Assembly (NCBI GenBank): GCA_031255315.1
Contig: JAIRSS010000253.1
Span: 1-7,564 of the forward strand
Direction of reading: 5' to 3'
DNA from: Spirochaetaceae bacterium
GTDB taxonomy: Bacteria > Spirochaetota > Spirochaetia > Treponematales > Breznakiellaceae
DNA: 7,564 nucleotides
The notes below the pieces were generated by a model. That model was not told the origin of the DNA, made no database searches, and worked only from the letters and a program-made list of their open reading frames with translations. The translations under genes were made by a program, and so were the position numbers. Below, piece after piece: positions 1 through 7,061 of the stretch. Position 1 is the stretch's first letter. Each line of letters opens with the position of its first letter.

Positions 1-44
1 ATAAAAATGAGGCTGGTCCAAAACTTCAGTTTTGGACCAGCCTC
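1..44 (-). terminator. Rho-independent terminator of the ABC importer operon
   Basis: On the minus strand a perfect hairpin with 17-bp arms (28-44 pairing with 9-25, two-base centre) is followed at once by ATTTTTAT (8-1). A strong stem plus T-run is the standard intrinsic terminator form, and it lies downstream of the last gene of the minus-strand operon. It is 187 bases past that stop codon, farther than usual. The plus-strand side has an A/T-rich tract but no T-run, so termination should act mainly on minus-strand transcripts. The same palindrome recurs at 7377-7412, so this may be a dispersed element that also works as a terminator. Confidence 0.7.
9..44. repeat. 36-bp perfect palindrome, copy 1
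   Basis: The left arm GAGGCTGGTCCAAAACT is fully complementary to the right arm AGTTTTGGACCAGCCTC, around a central TC. A near-identical 36-bp element lies at 7377-7412 (32 of 36 bases the same). AAAT stands directly on both sides (5-8 and 45-48); this could be a 4-bp target duplication, but the surroundings are A/T-rich, so chance is likely. It could be a dispersed palindromic repeat, or the folded end of an insertion sequence. Confidence 0.8.
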
Positions 45-230
45 AAATATATAAATAAAAGCAAAGGGCGCTTCGCACTACAGGTCTGTATGCGTTCCGC
101 CGCCTTCACCCGTATTCCAGTCCGCCGCATTGCTACGCAGCGCTTTATAGGTGGGCGGAACGTCGCAAACATCCGGAACGTTGTATTCGGCCCGCAGCTT
201 CCCATTTGTCCGACGGGGTAAAGTCCGGTA
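45..230. other. Gene-free spacer between ATPase stop and terminator
   Basis: No convincing gene was found. The left edge (45-60) is A/T-only; the rest is GC-rich like the coding DNA. An inverted repeat of 9-bp arms, CGTTCCGCC (93-101) and GGCGGAACG (154-162), is separated by 52 bases. In the frame of the upstream ATPase the tract stays open for 50 codons after the TAA at 231-233, up to a TAG at 78-80. This could be a decayed gene end, a dispersed repeat or chance. Confidence 0.5.
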
Positions 231-2222
231 TTAACAGCCGGGGCGGACGCAGGAAATAAAATGCCCCGGCTCCGCTTCCCGAAGAAGGGGCGTTTCGATC
301 CGACATTCCTTTCCGGCCCGGGGGCAGCGGGGCGCGTACACGCATCCCCGCCGCTCAGCAGGGGGCGGGCGCGGCCCGTCACGCACCAGGGCGGAGGCAA
401 GGAGGGCCTGGGTATACGGATGCCGGGGATGGTGAAACATTATGGCGGAAGGCCCCCGCTCCAGGATGCGTCCCCGGTACATCACCGCCGTTTCCCGGCC
501 CATATATTCCGCCGCCCGTAAATCGTGGGTCATAAAAAGGTAGGCAAGCCCCATTTCATCCTGAAGGTCTTTAAGAAGGTTGAGGATTTGCGCCTTAACC
601 GAAACGTCCAGGGCGGAGACCGCCTCGTCGCAGACGATAAACTCCGGTTCCGTCGCTAAGGCCCGGGCAATGGCGATGCGCTGGCGCTGGCCGCCCGAAA
701 ATTGGCGGGGATACCGGGCGCACTGATCCGCCGAAAGGCCGCACTTTTCCGCCGCAAATACCACCCGGTCCCGCAGTTCCCTCCGGGTTTTGACCATCCG
801 ATAATTCGTAAGCCCCTCTCCGATTATATCGTACACCGTCATCCGGGGGTCCAGAGACGAAAATGGGTCCTGAAACACCATCTGCGTCTTCCGCCTGAAG
901 CGGCGCTCTTCCGCTCCCCGCGCGTGGGTACTATCCCTGCCGTTAAAAAAAAGAACGCCCGAAGACGGTTTAAGGAGTTTCACCGCGATCCTGCCCAGGG
1001 TGGTCTTCCCGCATCCCGATTCCCCCAGAACCGCCAGGGTTGTCCCCCGCCGGATTCGCAGGGAAACGCCGTCCACCGCCCGCACTGTTCCGCCGGGCTT
1101 CCGCCAAAAACCGCATGGAAGGGGAAAATGCTTTCTAATATCCACCAATTCAATCACGGTTTCATCCGGGGGAGTATTTACGTCTGCGGCGTGGGCAGTG
1201 GAAACAGCGGAAAAAGAACGCCCCGCCGCCCCGCCGCTGTTCCGCCAACACCACGCCTCCCGTCCGTTCCCTGCTTCGTACCGGGGCGGAAACTCCTTGC
1301 GGCAGGGGTCTTCCGCCAGGGGGCACCGGGGATGGAAGGGGCAGCCCCTGGGCGTATTTCGGAGAGACGGCGCGTTGCCGGGGATGACCGGAAGCCGGGA
1401 AGCGCCGCTTCTACCGGAAGCGCCGATTCTGAAAAACGCGGCCTCCATTAGCCCCCGGGTATACGGATGCAGAGGCCGGGAAAGCAGAGCTTCCGCCGGG
1501 CCGGTTTCGCAGGGACGGCCTGCGTACATCACCAGAATCCGGTCCGCGAATCCCCGCATTGCCGCCGGGTCATGGGAAACGTAGAGGCACGAAAGGCCGG
1601 CGCTCCGTTTCAGGTCCCCCAGAAGGCCCAGTATCCGCGTCCGGGTGGTCATGTCCAATGAGGCGGCGGGCTCGTCGGCGATGAGGAGTTTGGGGCCTGA
1701 CGCCAGGGCCGCGGCGATCAGCGCCCGCTGGCGCATACCCCCCGACAGGGTAAAGGGGTAGCTTTTGGCAGCCTGTTCAGGATTGCGGAACCCAACCCGG
1801 TCCAGCCATTCCAGGGTTCGGGACCAGGCTTCGGCCCGGCTCAGTCCTGTGTGGAGCAGGATGCCTTCGGCGATTTGATCCCCCACCGTAAGGACGGGGT
1901 TCAGAGCGGTCGCCGGTTCTTGAAAGATCAGGGAAGCGCCGCCTCCCCGGAACGCGCGCAATTCGCCGCCGCTCAGGGCGAGCAGGTCCCGGCCCTCAAA
2001 ACGCAGCGTTCCCCCCACATACCGTCCCAGCGGCTCCGGGATAAGGCGCAGCACGGACAGACAGGCGCTTGTCTTCCCGCTCCCGGATTCCCCCAGGATG
2101 CCGAGGGTCTCCCCCCTCCTCACGTCAAAGGAGAGGCCGTCCAGGGCTTTTACCACACCGGCGGGGGTATGGAAATGCCGTTTGAGGTCCCTCACGGAAA
2201 GCAGGGGTTCCGCCGCCGTCAT
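231..2222 (-). CDS. Fused DppD-DppF type ATPase of a peptide/nickel-family ABC importer
   Basis: This protein of 663 residues supplies both ATP-hydrolysing domains of the importer, on the cytoplasmic face. The N-terminal half has Walker A GESGSGKT (44-51), Q-loop Gln101, signature LSGGMRQR (159-166), Walker B LLIADEP (179-185, catalytic Glu184) and His217. The C-terminal half has Walker A GESGCGKT (400-407), Q-loop Gln451, signature FSGGQRQR (508-515), Walker B FIVCDEA (528-534, Glu533) and His566. Each half ends in the oligopeptide-transporter C-terminal region (HPYT motif, then Cx5Cx6C and one later Cys). An Ala/Ser/Gly-rich linker (about 328-353) joins them. Usually these are two separate proteins of about 320-340 residues; E. 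coli GsiA and YejF are known fused examples. Both sites look complete, so both should hydrolyse ATP. The gene starts 12 bases after the permease stop with a good ribosome binding site and is last in the operon. A run of eight T (coding strand) lies at 952-945. Confidence 0.95.
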   Translation of the reverse strand: MTAAEPLLSVRDLKRHFHTPAGVVKALDGLSFDVRRGETLGILGESGSGKTSACLSVLRLIPEPLGRYVGGTLRFEGRDLLALSGGELRAFRGGGASLIFQEPATALNPVLTVGDQIAEGILLHTGLSRAEAWSRTLEWLDRVGFRNPEQAAKSYPFTLSGGMRQRALIAAALASGPKLLIADEPAASLDMTTRTRILGLLGDLKRSAGLSCLYVSHDPAAMRGFADRILVMYAGRPCETGPAEALLSRPLHPYTRGLMEAAFFRIGASGRSGASRLPVIPGNAPSLRNTPRGCPFHPRCPLAEDPCRKEFPPRYEAGNGREAWCWRNSGGAAGRSFSAVSTAHAADVNTPPDETVIELVDIRKHFPLPCGFWRKPGGTVRAVDGVSLRIRRGTTLAVLGESGCGKTTLGRIAVKLLKPSSGVLFFNGRDSTHARGAEERRFRRKTQMVFQDPFSSLDPRMTVYDIIGEGLTNYRMVKTRRELRDRVVFAAEKCGLSADQCARYPRQFSGGQRQRIAIARALATEPEFIVCDEAVSALDVSVKAQILNLLKDLQDEMGLAYLFMTHDLRAAEYMGRETAVMYRGRILERGPSAIMFHHPRHPYTQALLASALVRDGPRPPPAERRGCVYAPRCPRAGKECRIETPLLREAEPGHFISCVRPGC

Positions 2223-2230
2223 GAACGGAA

Positions 2231-2236
2231 CTCCTC
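2231..2236 (-). promoter_or_regulatory. Ribosome binding site of the fused ATPase gene
   Basis: GAGGAG lies 8 bases before the ATG at 2222-2220 and overlaps the permease stop codon (2237-2235). It supports this start, and ribosomes finishing the permease could reload here (translational coupling, inferred). Confidence 0.75.
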
Positions 2237-3092
2237 AGGCCTCAACGCCGGGATCCAGCGCGTCCTGAAGGCCGTCTCCCAGGAAGTTAAGGGAAAGAGA
2301 TGTGAGGACCAGGGCCGCCGAGGGAAAAATCATAAGATGCGGAGCGCGGCGCAGGAAAAGGCGCGCTTCGGAAAGCATAGCGCCCCATTCAGGAGCGGGG
2401 GGACGGACGCCAAGTCCGATAAAGGAAAGCCCGGCGGCGATGAGGATGACGCGCGCCGAAGTGAAGGCCGTCTGAACGAGGATGGGGCCCAGGGCGTTCG
2501 GCAGGATGTGGCGGGTTATGATTCCCCAGCCGGATGTTCCGGAGGCTCTGGCGGCTTCGATATAATCGTTCACCACGATGGTGAGCGTAATGGAGCGGAC
2601 GAGCCGGATAAACCCCGGTACATGGGAGACCGCCATGGCGATGAAGAGGCTCCCGAATCCCGGCCCCAGGGCGGCGGCCAGGGCCAGAGCGAGAAGTATT
2701 GACGGGATGCAGAGAAACGCATCCATGATCCGGGTGATGAGTTCGTCCACGGGCCCCCCGAAAAGGCCCGCCGCGCAGCCGGGGAGCAGGGCGAGGAGCA
2801 TGGCGGCAGCGGATGCGGCAAGGCCCAGAGAAAGGGAAAGCCGCCCGCCGTGTATGACCCGCGTACATACATCCCGGCCATACTCGTCGGCGCCGAAAAG
2901 ATATTCCCCGCCGGGAGGAGCAAGGCGGGCCGCCGGATTCAAGCGTATTCCCTTTTCATAGGGGGCGATGAGGTCCGCGAAGATCAGGATGCCCGTCAGC
3001 ACCGAGAGTACCGCCAGCGCCGCCACAGCGGATTTGTTTTTTTTAAAGCGGCCCAAGGCCCCGCTGTTCCGGGGCACAGGTACGGCTTTCAT
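2235..3092 (-). CDS. DppC-type ABC importer permease
   Basis: Inner-membrane subunit of 285 residues, one half of the solute channel, pairing with the DppB-type permease next to it. It has a short cytoplasmic N-terminus with a basic stretch (FKKNK, 16-20) and about six hydrophobic segments (roughly 22-42, 85-110, 125-145, 147-166, 205-227, 252-271). The family motif LFGADEYGRDV is at 65-75. The EAA loop that docks on the ATPase runs about 175-206 (NDYIEAARASG...HILPNALGPILV). The C-terminus has the conserved PEWGAML and LNFLGDGLQDALDP stretches. Length is normal for DppC/OppC proteins. Its ATG lies inside the last codons of the upstream permease (ATGA overlap, 3092-3089), so translation is probably coupled; no strong separate ribosome binding site is visible. 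Eight A (coding strand) lie at 3044-3037, near the start of the gene. Confidence 0.95.
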   Translation of the reverse strand: MKAVPVPRNSGALGRFKKNKSAVAALAVLSVLTGILIFADLIAPYEKGIRLNPAARLAPPGGEYLFGADEYGRDVCTRVIHGGRLSLSLGLAASAAAMLLALLPGCAAGLFGGPVDELITRIMDAFLCIPSILLALALAAALGPGFGSLFIAMAVSHVPGFIRLVRSITLTIVVNDYIEAARASGTSGWGIITRHILPNALGPILVQTAFTSARVILIAAGLSFIGLGVRPPAPEWGAMLSEARLFLRRAPHLMIFPSAALVLTSLSLNFLGDGLQDALDPGVEA

Positions 3093-4039
3093 CGCGGCGC
3101 GTCTTCCCTGCCGGCATACCGCGCCCGGATCCGCGGGTCCAGGAAGGCGCAGACCAGGTCCAGAATAAGGAGGACCGCGCTGAAAAACGCCGACAGGACC
3201 ACGACCGATGCCAGCACGACCGGGGCGTCCTTCATCCGTACCGCGTCAACGACATGGGAACCCAGACCCGGAAGGGCGAACAGGGTTTCCGTGATTACCG
3301 CGCCGCCTAACAGGTAGCCGAAGTGCATACCTGAAGTGATGATCACCGGGGGCAGAGCGTTTTTCAGGGCGTGTTTCAGGACCACCGTTCCCCCGCCGGC
3401 TCCCTTAGCCTTGGCGGTACGGATATAATCCCGTCCCAGGGTTTCTATCATCATGGCGCGGGTAAGCCGCACCGTCCCCGCAACGGCGGGAATGGTGAGG
3501 GCCGCAACCGGGAGGATAAAATGCCGCCAGGATGAGGCCCCGCCTGCGGGCAGCACGTGGAGGCCCAGGGAAAAAACCAGCATGAGCAGCATACCCAGGA
3601 CATAGCCGGGAATTGACGCGAAGAACAGGACGATTGCGGAAGAAACCGTATCGGCGGGTGAACGGGGTTTACACGCCGAAAAGACGCCCAGGGAAACCCC
3701 GATGAAGAAACTCAGGAACGCCGGCCACAGGGCCAGCGTCAGGGTATAGGGGAGCTTCCGCAGAATATCGTCAAGAACCGGCGTCTTCCGGCTGTACGAA
3801 ACGCCGGGATCGCCTTTCAGAAACAGACGGTACGCGTAGCCCAGATAGCGCAGAAAAAATGGCTTGTCAAGGCCGAGTTCTTCACGCAGCAACGCCGCCT
3901 GTTCCTCAGCGGCCCGTTCCCCCAGTATGGCCCGCGCCGGGTCGCCGGGAGTCATCTCCATGACGGCGTATATGATAAAGACAACGGCAAAAAGCGTGGG
4001 GATAAAGATGAGGAACCGTTTCAGTACATACCGGAGCAT
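3089..4039 (-). CDS. DppB-type ABC importer permease
   Basis: Inner-membrane subunit of 316 residues, the other half of the channel. It opens with the typical DppB/OppB start (MLRYVLKRFLIFIPTLF, first membrane segment about 9-29), followed by MTPGDPA (29-35) and a periplasmic stretch containing GDPGVSY (76-82). Further hydrophobic segments lie near 98-119, 133-160, 171-190, 231-254 and 273-299. The EAA loop for ATPase contact is at about 204-233 (RDYIRTAKAKG...HALKNALPPVI). LDPRIRARY near the end is also typical of the family. Length is normal. It begins 9 bases after the binding-protein stop; the purine-rich AGGCGGCGGC just before ATG is only a weak ribosome binding site, so coupling to the upstream gene is likely. 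The solute cannot be deduced from permeases of this family. Confidence 0.95.
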   Translation of the reverse strand: MLRYVLKRFLIFIPTLFAVVFIIYAVMEMTPGDPARAILGERAAEEQAALLREELGLDKPFFLRYLGYAYRLFLKGDPGVSYSRKTPVLDDILRKLPYTLTLALWPAFLSFFIGVSLGVFSACKPRSPADTVSSAIVLFFASIPGYVLGMLLMLVFSLGLHVLPAGGASSWRHFILPVAALTIPAVAGTVRLTRAMMIETLGRDYIRTAKAKGAGGGTVVLKHALKNALPPVIITSGMHFGYLLGGAVITETLFALPGLGSHVVDAVRMKDAPVVLASVVVLSAFFSAVLLILDLVCAFLDPRIRARYAGREDAPR

Positions 4040-4048
4040 GGCCGCCGC

Positions 4049-5590
4049 CTACCGATTCTGAGTATCCCACGAGATGTCCCTGACATAAATACTGTGGGAA
4101 TAGGTACGGGCAATGCGCAGATCCCGGCGGTATGCCCTGACAACCGGGGGATTGGCGAAGACCGCGTAGGGCGCGTCATCCTGAACAATATCCGCGATTT
4201 GCCGGTAAACCACCCGCCGCTTTTCAGCCTCCCGCGTCCGCCGGGCTTCCACGAAAAGTTCGTCCACCGCCGGGTTATGGTACCGGGCGGAGTTACCCTG
4301 ATCGATGTTGGCCGATTCGTAAAAGAGCCCCAGGTAATTCATGTCTTTGATGTTCATGTAATGGCCCCCGCAGGCGATCTGATAATCCCCCCGGTAATAC
4401 CGGGCAATCCAGGCGTTGAATTCCAGAATCTCCACTGTGATGTTGAGGCCCAAAACAGCCAGATTCTGCCGCACAATCTCCGCAGCCTGGCGGGAAGAAG
4501 CGGCGGCGATGAGGACCGCTTCCACCGGGCTCTCCGGGGAAACCCCGGCTTCCAGGGCCAGGGCCGCCGCCTTCCGGGGATCGTAGGCGTAGCGGGTCTC
4601 CGGCTCCGCGAAAGCCGCCATCCAGGGAAAGGCCAGGTAATCCTTGATGCTTCCCCCCCCCTCATACACGACGCTGCGTATGGTCTCCCGGTCCAGGGCG
4701 TAGTTCACCGCCCTGCGGAGCCTGGCGTCATTAAAGGGGGGCCGTTCGGTATTCATGGCGGAATAGTTCACCCGGGTAGACGGATCGAAACTCACGACAA
4801 CCCCGCTCTTGTCCCGCAGGGAAACCGCCGCCGGACCGGAAAGGGCCATGATAAGATCGATCTCGCCAGTTTCCAGCGCAACCGCAGCGGTAAAATCATC
4901 GGGGATAACCCGGAACACCAGGCGCTTTATCGCCGGCTCCCCCCGGAAGTAATCGGGGAACGCCTCAAAAAAAAGGTCCGTCCCGGCGGATCGGCCTGTA
5001 AAACGGTACGCCCCCGTGCCGACCGGGAAACTGCCGTATACATCCGCCGCCCGAACCGCCTTCTCGTTGTATATGGAAAACTGGTTTCCCGCAAACTCCG
5101 AAAGGAAGGAAGCCATAGGTTCTTTCAGGGTAAGAATGATCGTGTAATCATCGGGAACGGCCGCGTCGCGGATCATGCCGCAGAGAAGGCTGGCGTTGGG
5201 GGCGGTCCGCCCGTATTCAATGGTAAATGCCACATCCCTGGCCGTGAATTCCTCTCCGTTGTGAAATTTTACCCCCTTCCGTAACCGGAACGTATAGGTA
5301 AGCCCGTCGGGGGAAACATCGTAGTCCTCCGCCAACAGAGGTTCTATGTTCCCCTCATCGTCAAAAAACAGGAGGCCGTCGTAAATATTATTGCCAATCC
5401 AGCCCTCAACCATAGACGCCGCGTAGTGAAGGTCGAAGGTCGCCGGTTCCGACGCCACCGCGATGATCACGCTGCCGGGCGCCCTCCCTGGGGAGGCTCC
5501 GGCATCCGCGCCCTCCTTCCCGCCGGGGCGGACGCAGGCGCCAAGCAAGACAAACAGCAGGACCGCTAAAGAAAAAATAGATTTCTTCAT
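4049..5590 (-). CDS. Family 5 extracellular solute-binding lipoprotein (peptide/nickel type)
   Basis: Catches the solute outside the cytoplasmic membrane and hands it to the two permeases. The chosen start gives 513 residues with a clear lipoprotein signal: MKKS, a hydrophobic core, then LGAC with Cys19 as the expected lipidated residue. A flexible Gly/Ala-rich linker follows (about 20-40), then the family 5 domain to near the C-terminus. It includes ASEPATFDLHYA (46-57), NNIYDGL (66-72) and the hallmark FRLRKGVKFHNGEEFTARDV (101-120). The frame is open further upstream to an ATG at 5719, but that adds 43 residues in front of the signal peptide with no convincing ribosome binding site, so I reject it. 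The site before 5590 is weak too. Coding-strand homopolymers sit inside the gene: eight T at 4974-4967 and nine G at 4661-4653. First gene of the operon. Peptides are the likeliest ligand by family; nickel or another solute is not excluded. Confidence 0.92.
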   Translation of the reverse strand: MKKSIFSLAVLLFVLLGACVRPGGKEGADAGASPGRAPGSVIIAVASEPATFDLHYAASMVEGWIGNNIYDGLLFFDDEGNIEPLLAEDYDVSPDGLTYTFRLRKGVKFHNGEEFTARDVAFTIEYGRTAPNASLLCGMIRDAAVPDDYTIILTLKEPMASFLSEFAGNQFSIYNEKAVRAADVYGSFPVGTGAYRFTGRSAGTDLFFEAFPDYFRGEPAIKRLVFRVIPDDFTAAVALETGEIDLIMALSGPAAVSLRDKSGVVVSFDPSTRVNYSAMNTERPPFNDARLRRAVNYALDRETIRSVVYEGGGSIKDYLAFPWMAAFAEPETRYAYDPRKAAALALEAGVSPESPVEAVLIAAASSRQAAEIVRQNLAVLGLNITVEILEFNAWIARYYRGDYQIACGGHYMNIKDMNYLGLFYESANIDQGNSARYHNPAVDELFVEARRTREAEKRRVVYRQIADIVQDDAPYAVFANPPVVRAYRRDLRIARTYSHSIYVRDISWDTQNR

Positions 5591-5709
5591 GAGAATACCG
5601 CAGGTTCCGGCGGCATAGCTTAAAGGTGATTCGCCGCAGGATAACCACATGAACCGTAAGATACCACGAAAAAGACTGTAATGGATAGCAACGATGAACC
5701 AAGGCCGGC

Positions 5710-5891
5710 TATTGAACATGAGTTCGGTCTGGAGACCCCGAAGGATCCTGAGTAAAGCGTTACGTTATACCTCAATGCAACCCGCATCATTACGAGGAGC
5801 GAAGCGCAACAAACTCCTGGGCGGCGCAATCCAGACGAACATCACTTCGCTGGATTGCTTCACTACCCCCGCAATGACGTTATTGAACATG
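5710..5891. repeat. 11-bp direct repeats flanking a 160-bp segment
   Basis: TATTGAACATG occurs at 5710-5720 and again, exactly, at 5881-5891. The segment between (5721-5880) includes the palindromic element at 5786-5879, which ends one base before the right copy. This resembles a target-site duplication around an inserted small element, but the segment's two outer ends are not clear inverted repeats of each other, so the insertion reading is tentative. Confidence 0.5.
5786..5879. repeat. Dispersed palindromic element (TCATTGCG...GCAATCCAG type)
   Basis: The ends are inverted: TCATTACG at the left (5787-5794) and, read on the minus strand, TCATTGCG at the right (5877-5870). Inside is a strong stem: GCAATCCAG (5826-5834) with CTGGATTGC (5850-5858), extended past one bulged A by CGAA (5836-5839) with TTCG (5846-5849), closing on a 6-base loop. 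From memory, short repeats with this core (cattgcgag, gaagcaatccag) are scattered through many bacterial genomes as small non-coding elements. No transposase is present here, so it would depend on another source for movement. Confidence 0.7.
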
Positions 5892-5952
5892 CGGTTTTTC
5901 AGGCGATTCCTTCGCGGGAAGCCTCCCGCCGTCAACACGTTAAGGATTTTTA

Positions 5953-6010
5953 TCCGCGGATTTCACTGATTAAACTGGTTTTACGCATGAAAATCCGGGT
6001 AATCTGCGGA
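5953..6010. repeat. Imperfect inverted repeat downstream of the aldolase gene
   Basis: The 19-base arms TCCGCGGATTTCACTGATT (5953-5971) and AATCCGGGTAATCTGCGGA (5992-6010) match at 15 of 19 positions when folded, with a 20-base loop. It starts 17 bases after the aldolase stop codon. The minus-strand side is followed by ATAAAAATCC rather than a T-run, so it is not a standard intrinsic terminator, though it could slow transcript decay or act as a weak terminator. The ATCCGCGGATTTCAC-style core resembles another dispersed repeat known to me from several bacterial groups (recollection). Confidence 0.55.
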
Positions 6011-6027
6011 CCCTGTTACTTCCGAAA

Positions 6028-7026
6028 TTACGCTTGTCCCGCCGAACCCAAAACGTTGGCGTTCTTGTGGGCGTACATCTTCTTGAGTTCGTCCCGGGCG
6101 GGGCCGAGATATTTGCGGGGGTCAAATTCGTCCGGCTTTTCGGCGAAAACCTTGCGGATTAAGGCGGTCATTGCCAGGCGGCCATCGGAATCAATGTTGA
6201 TCTTGCAGACAGCGCTCTTGGCGGCCCGGCGAAGCTGCTCTTCGGGAATCCCTACGGAATCCTTCAACTTGCCGCCAAACTGTTCAATTATTTTGACGTA
6301 TTCGATAGGCACCGATGAAGACCCATGCAAGACAATCGGGAACCCGGGGATACGCTTTTCGATTTCCTCAAGGATGTCGAACCGCAACGGAGGGGGGATA
6401 AGAATACCGTTAGCGTCCCGCGTACACTGTTCAGGTTTGAATTTGGTTCGCCCGTGGCTGGTACCTATGGAGATGGCCAGAGAGTCCACTCCGGTTTTCT
6501 TTACAAAGTCCTCAACATCCTCGGGCTGGGTATAATGGCTGTGCTCGGAGGAGACATCGTCTTCAACTCCCGCAAGGACCCCCAACTCTCCTTCCACCGT
6601 CACATAGTCCATTCGGGAATGGGCAAATTCACAGACCTTTTTGGTCAAGGCCGCGTTTTCGTCGTAGGGCAGATGGGAGCCGTCGATCATGACCGATGAA
6701 AATCCTGTCTCAATACAATCTTTACAGAGTTCAAAACTATCCCCATGGTCCAGATGCAGAACGATAGGAATATCGCAACCCAGTTCATGGGCGTATTCCA
6801 CCGCGCCCCTGGCCATGTTTTTCAACAAATTCTGATTGGCGTATTTCCGGGCGCCTGAAGAGACCTGGAGGATTACCGGCGATTTGGTTTCCACACATGC
6901 TTGAATAATGGCCTGTAACTGTTCCATATTATTGAAGTTATACGCCGGCAGCGCGTAGCCGCCGCTTACCGCTTTTTTGAACAATTCGACGGTATTGACC
7001 AAACCTAATTCTTTATAACTGGTCAT
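6028..7026 (-). CDS. fba: Class II fructose-1,6-bisphosphate aldolase
   Basis: Zinc-dependent cytoplasmic enzyme of glycolysis and gluconeogenesis that reversibly splits fructose 1,6-bisphosphate into dihydroxyacetone phosphate and glyceraldehyde 3-phosphate. At 332 residues it is a full-length TIM barrel. PAYNFNNMEQLQAI (27-40) is the typical N-terminal strand. HLDHG (91-95) carries the catalytic Asp93 and zinc ligand His94. VEGELG (144-149) is conserved, GTSHG (188-192) carries zinc ligand His191, and VLHGSSS (232-238) carries zinc ligand His234 and the phosphate-binding serines. Sequence style fits the class II aldolases of treponemes and related bacteria. The start at 7026 is supported by AAGGAG six bases upstream and a promoter about 60 bases upstream. 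It is transcribed alone as far as visible: 437 repeat-rich bases separate it from the transporter operon. No active-site residue that I can identify is missing. Confidence 0.97.
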   Translation of the reverse strand: MTSYKELGLVNTVELFKKAVSGGYALPAYNFNNMEQLQAIIQACVETKSPVILQVSSGARKYANQNLLKNMARGAVEYAHELGCDIPIVLHLDHGDSFELCKDCIETGFSSVMIDGSHLPYDENAALTKKVCEFAHSRMDYVTVEGELGVLAGVEDDVSSEHSHYTQPEDVEDFVKKTGVDSLAISIGTSHGRTKFKPEQCTRDANGILIPPPLRFDILEEIEKRIPGFPIVLHGSSSVPIEYVKIIEQFGGKLKDSVGIPEEQLRRAAKSAVCKINIDSDGRLAMTALIRKVFAEKPDEFDPRKYLGPARDELKKMYAHKNANVLGSAGQA

Positions 7027-7032
7027 ATAACG

Positions 7033-7038
7033 CTCCTT
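7033..7038 (-). promoter_or_regulatory. Ribosome binding site of fba
   Basis: AAGGAG, a near-perfect anti-16S complement, ends 6 bases before the ATG at 7026-7024. It fixes the start codon and predicts efficient translation. Confidence 0.85.
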
Positions 7039-7061
7039 AGTTTTTACACTGACTGAGTTTT

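Larger units (their letters stand above)
5591..6027. other. 437-base gene-free stretch with repeat debris
   Basis: No gene can be supported. It holds an 11-base direct repeat (5710-5720, 5881-5891), a palindromic element (5786-5879), a small GC hairpin with 6-bp arms (5914-5919 with 5924-5929) and a larger imperfect inverted repeat (5953-6010). A 5-bp-arm hairpin GGTCT-GG-AGACC lies at 5726-5737. The importer operon promoter should lie here. Weak minus-strand candidates are TATAAC at 5769-5764 (no good -35) and TTGGTT at 5703-5698 with TACAGT at 5681-5676 (16-base spacer). Neither is strong enough to call. I see no clear T-run terminator for the aldolase gene. Confidence 0.6.

Noticed and set aside
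702..2702. Long plus-strand frames (702-1451, 1000-1584, 1851-2702)
   Set aside because: They are antisense to the fused ATPase and permease, low-complexity basic translations without domains, and overlap each other in different frames.
4094..5284. 396-codon plus-strand open frame opposite the binding-protein gene
   Set aside because: It lies wholly antisense to a gene with clear family motifs; its translation is rich in Arg/Gly/Pro/His with no recognisable domain. It is a by-product of GC-rich codon use, with no evident ribosome binding site.
5591..5719. Longer start for the binding protein at 5719 (or 5650)
   Set aside because: It would bury the lipoprotein signal behind 43 (or 20) extra residues, the 5719 ATG lies in a direct repeat, and neither start has a good ribosome binding site.
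5914..5929. GC hairpin as fba terminator
   Set aside because: The 6-bp stem is not followed by a T-run on either strand and lies about 100 bases past the stop codon.
5710..6010. CRISPR array
   Set aside because: Repeats are of different families, not regularly spaced, and no cas gene is present.
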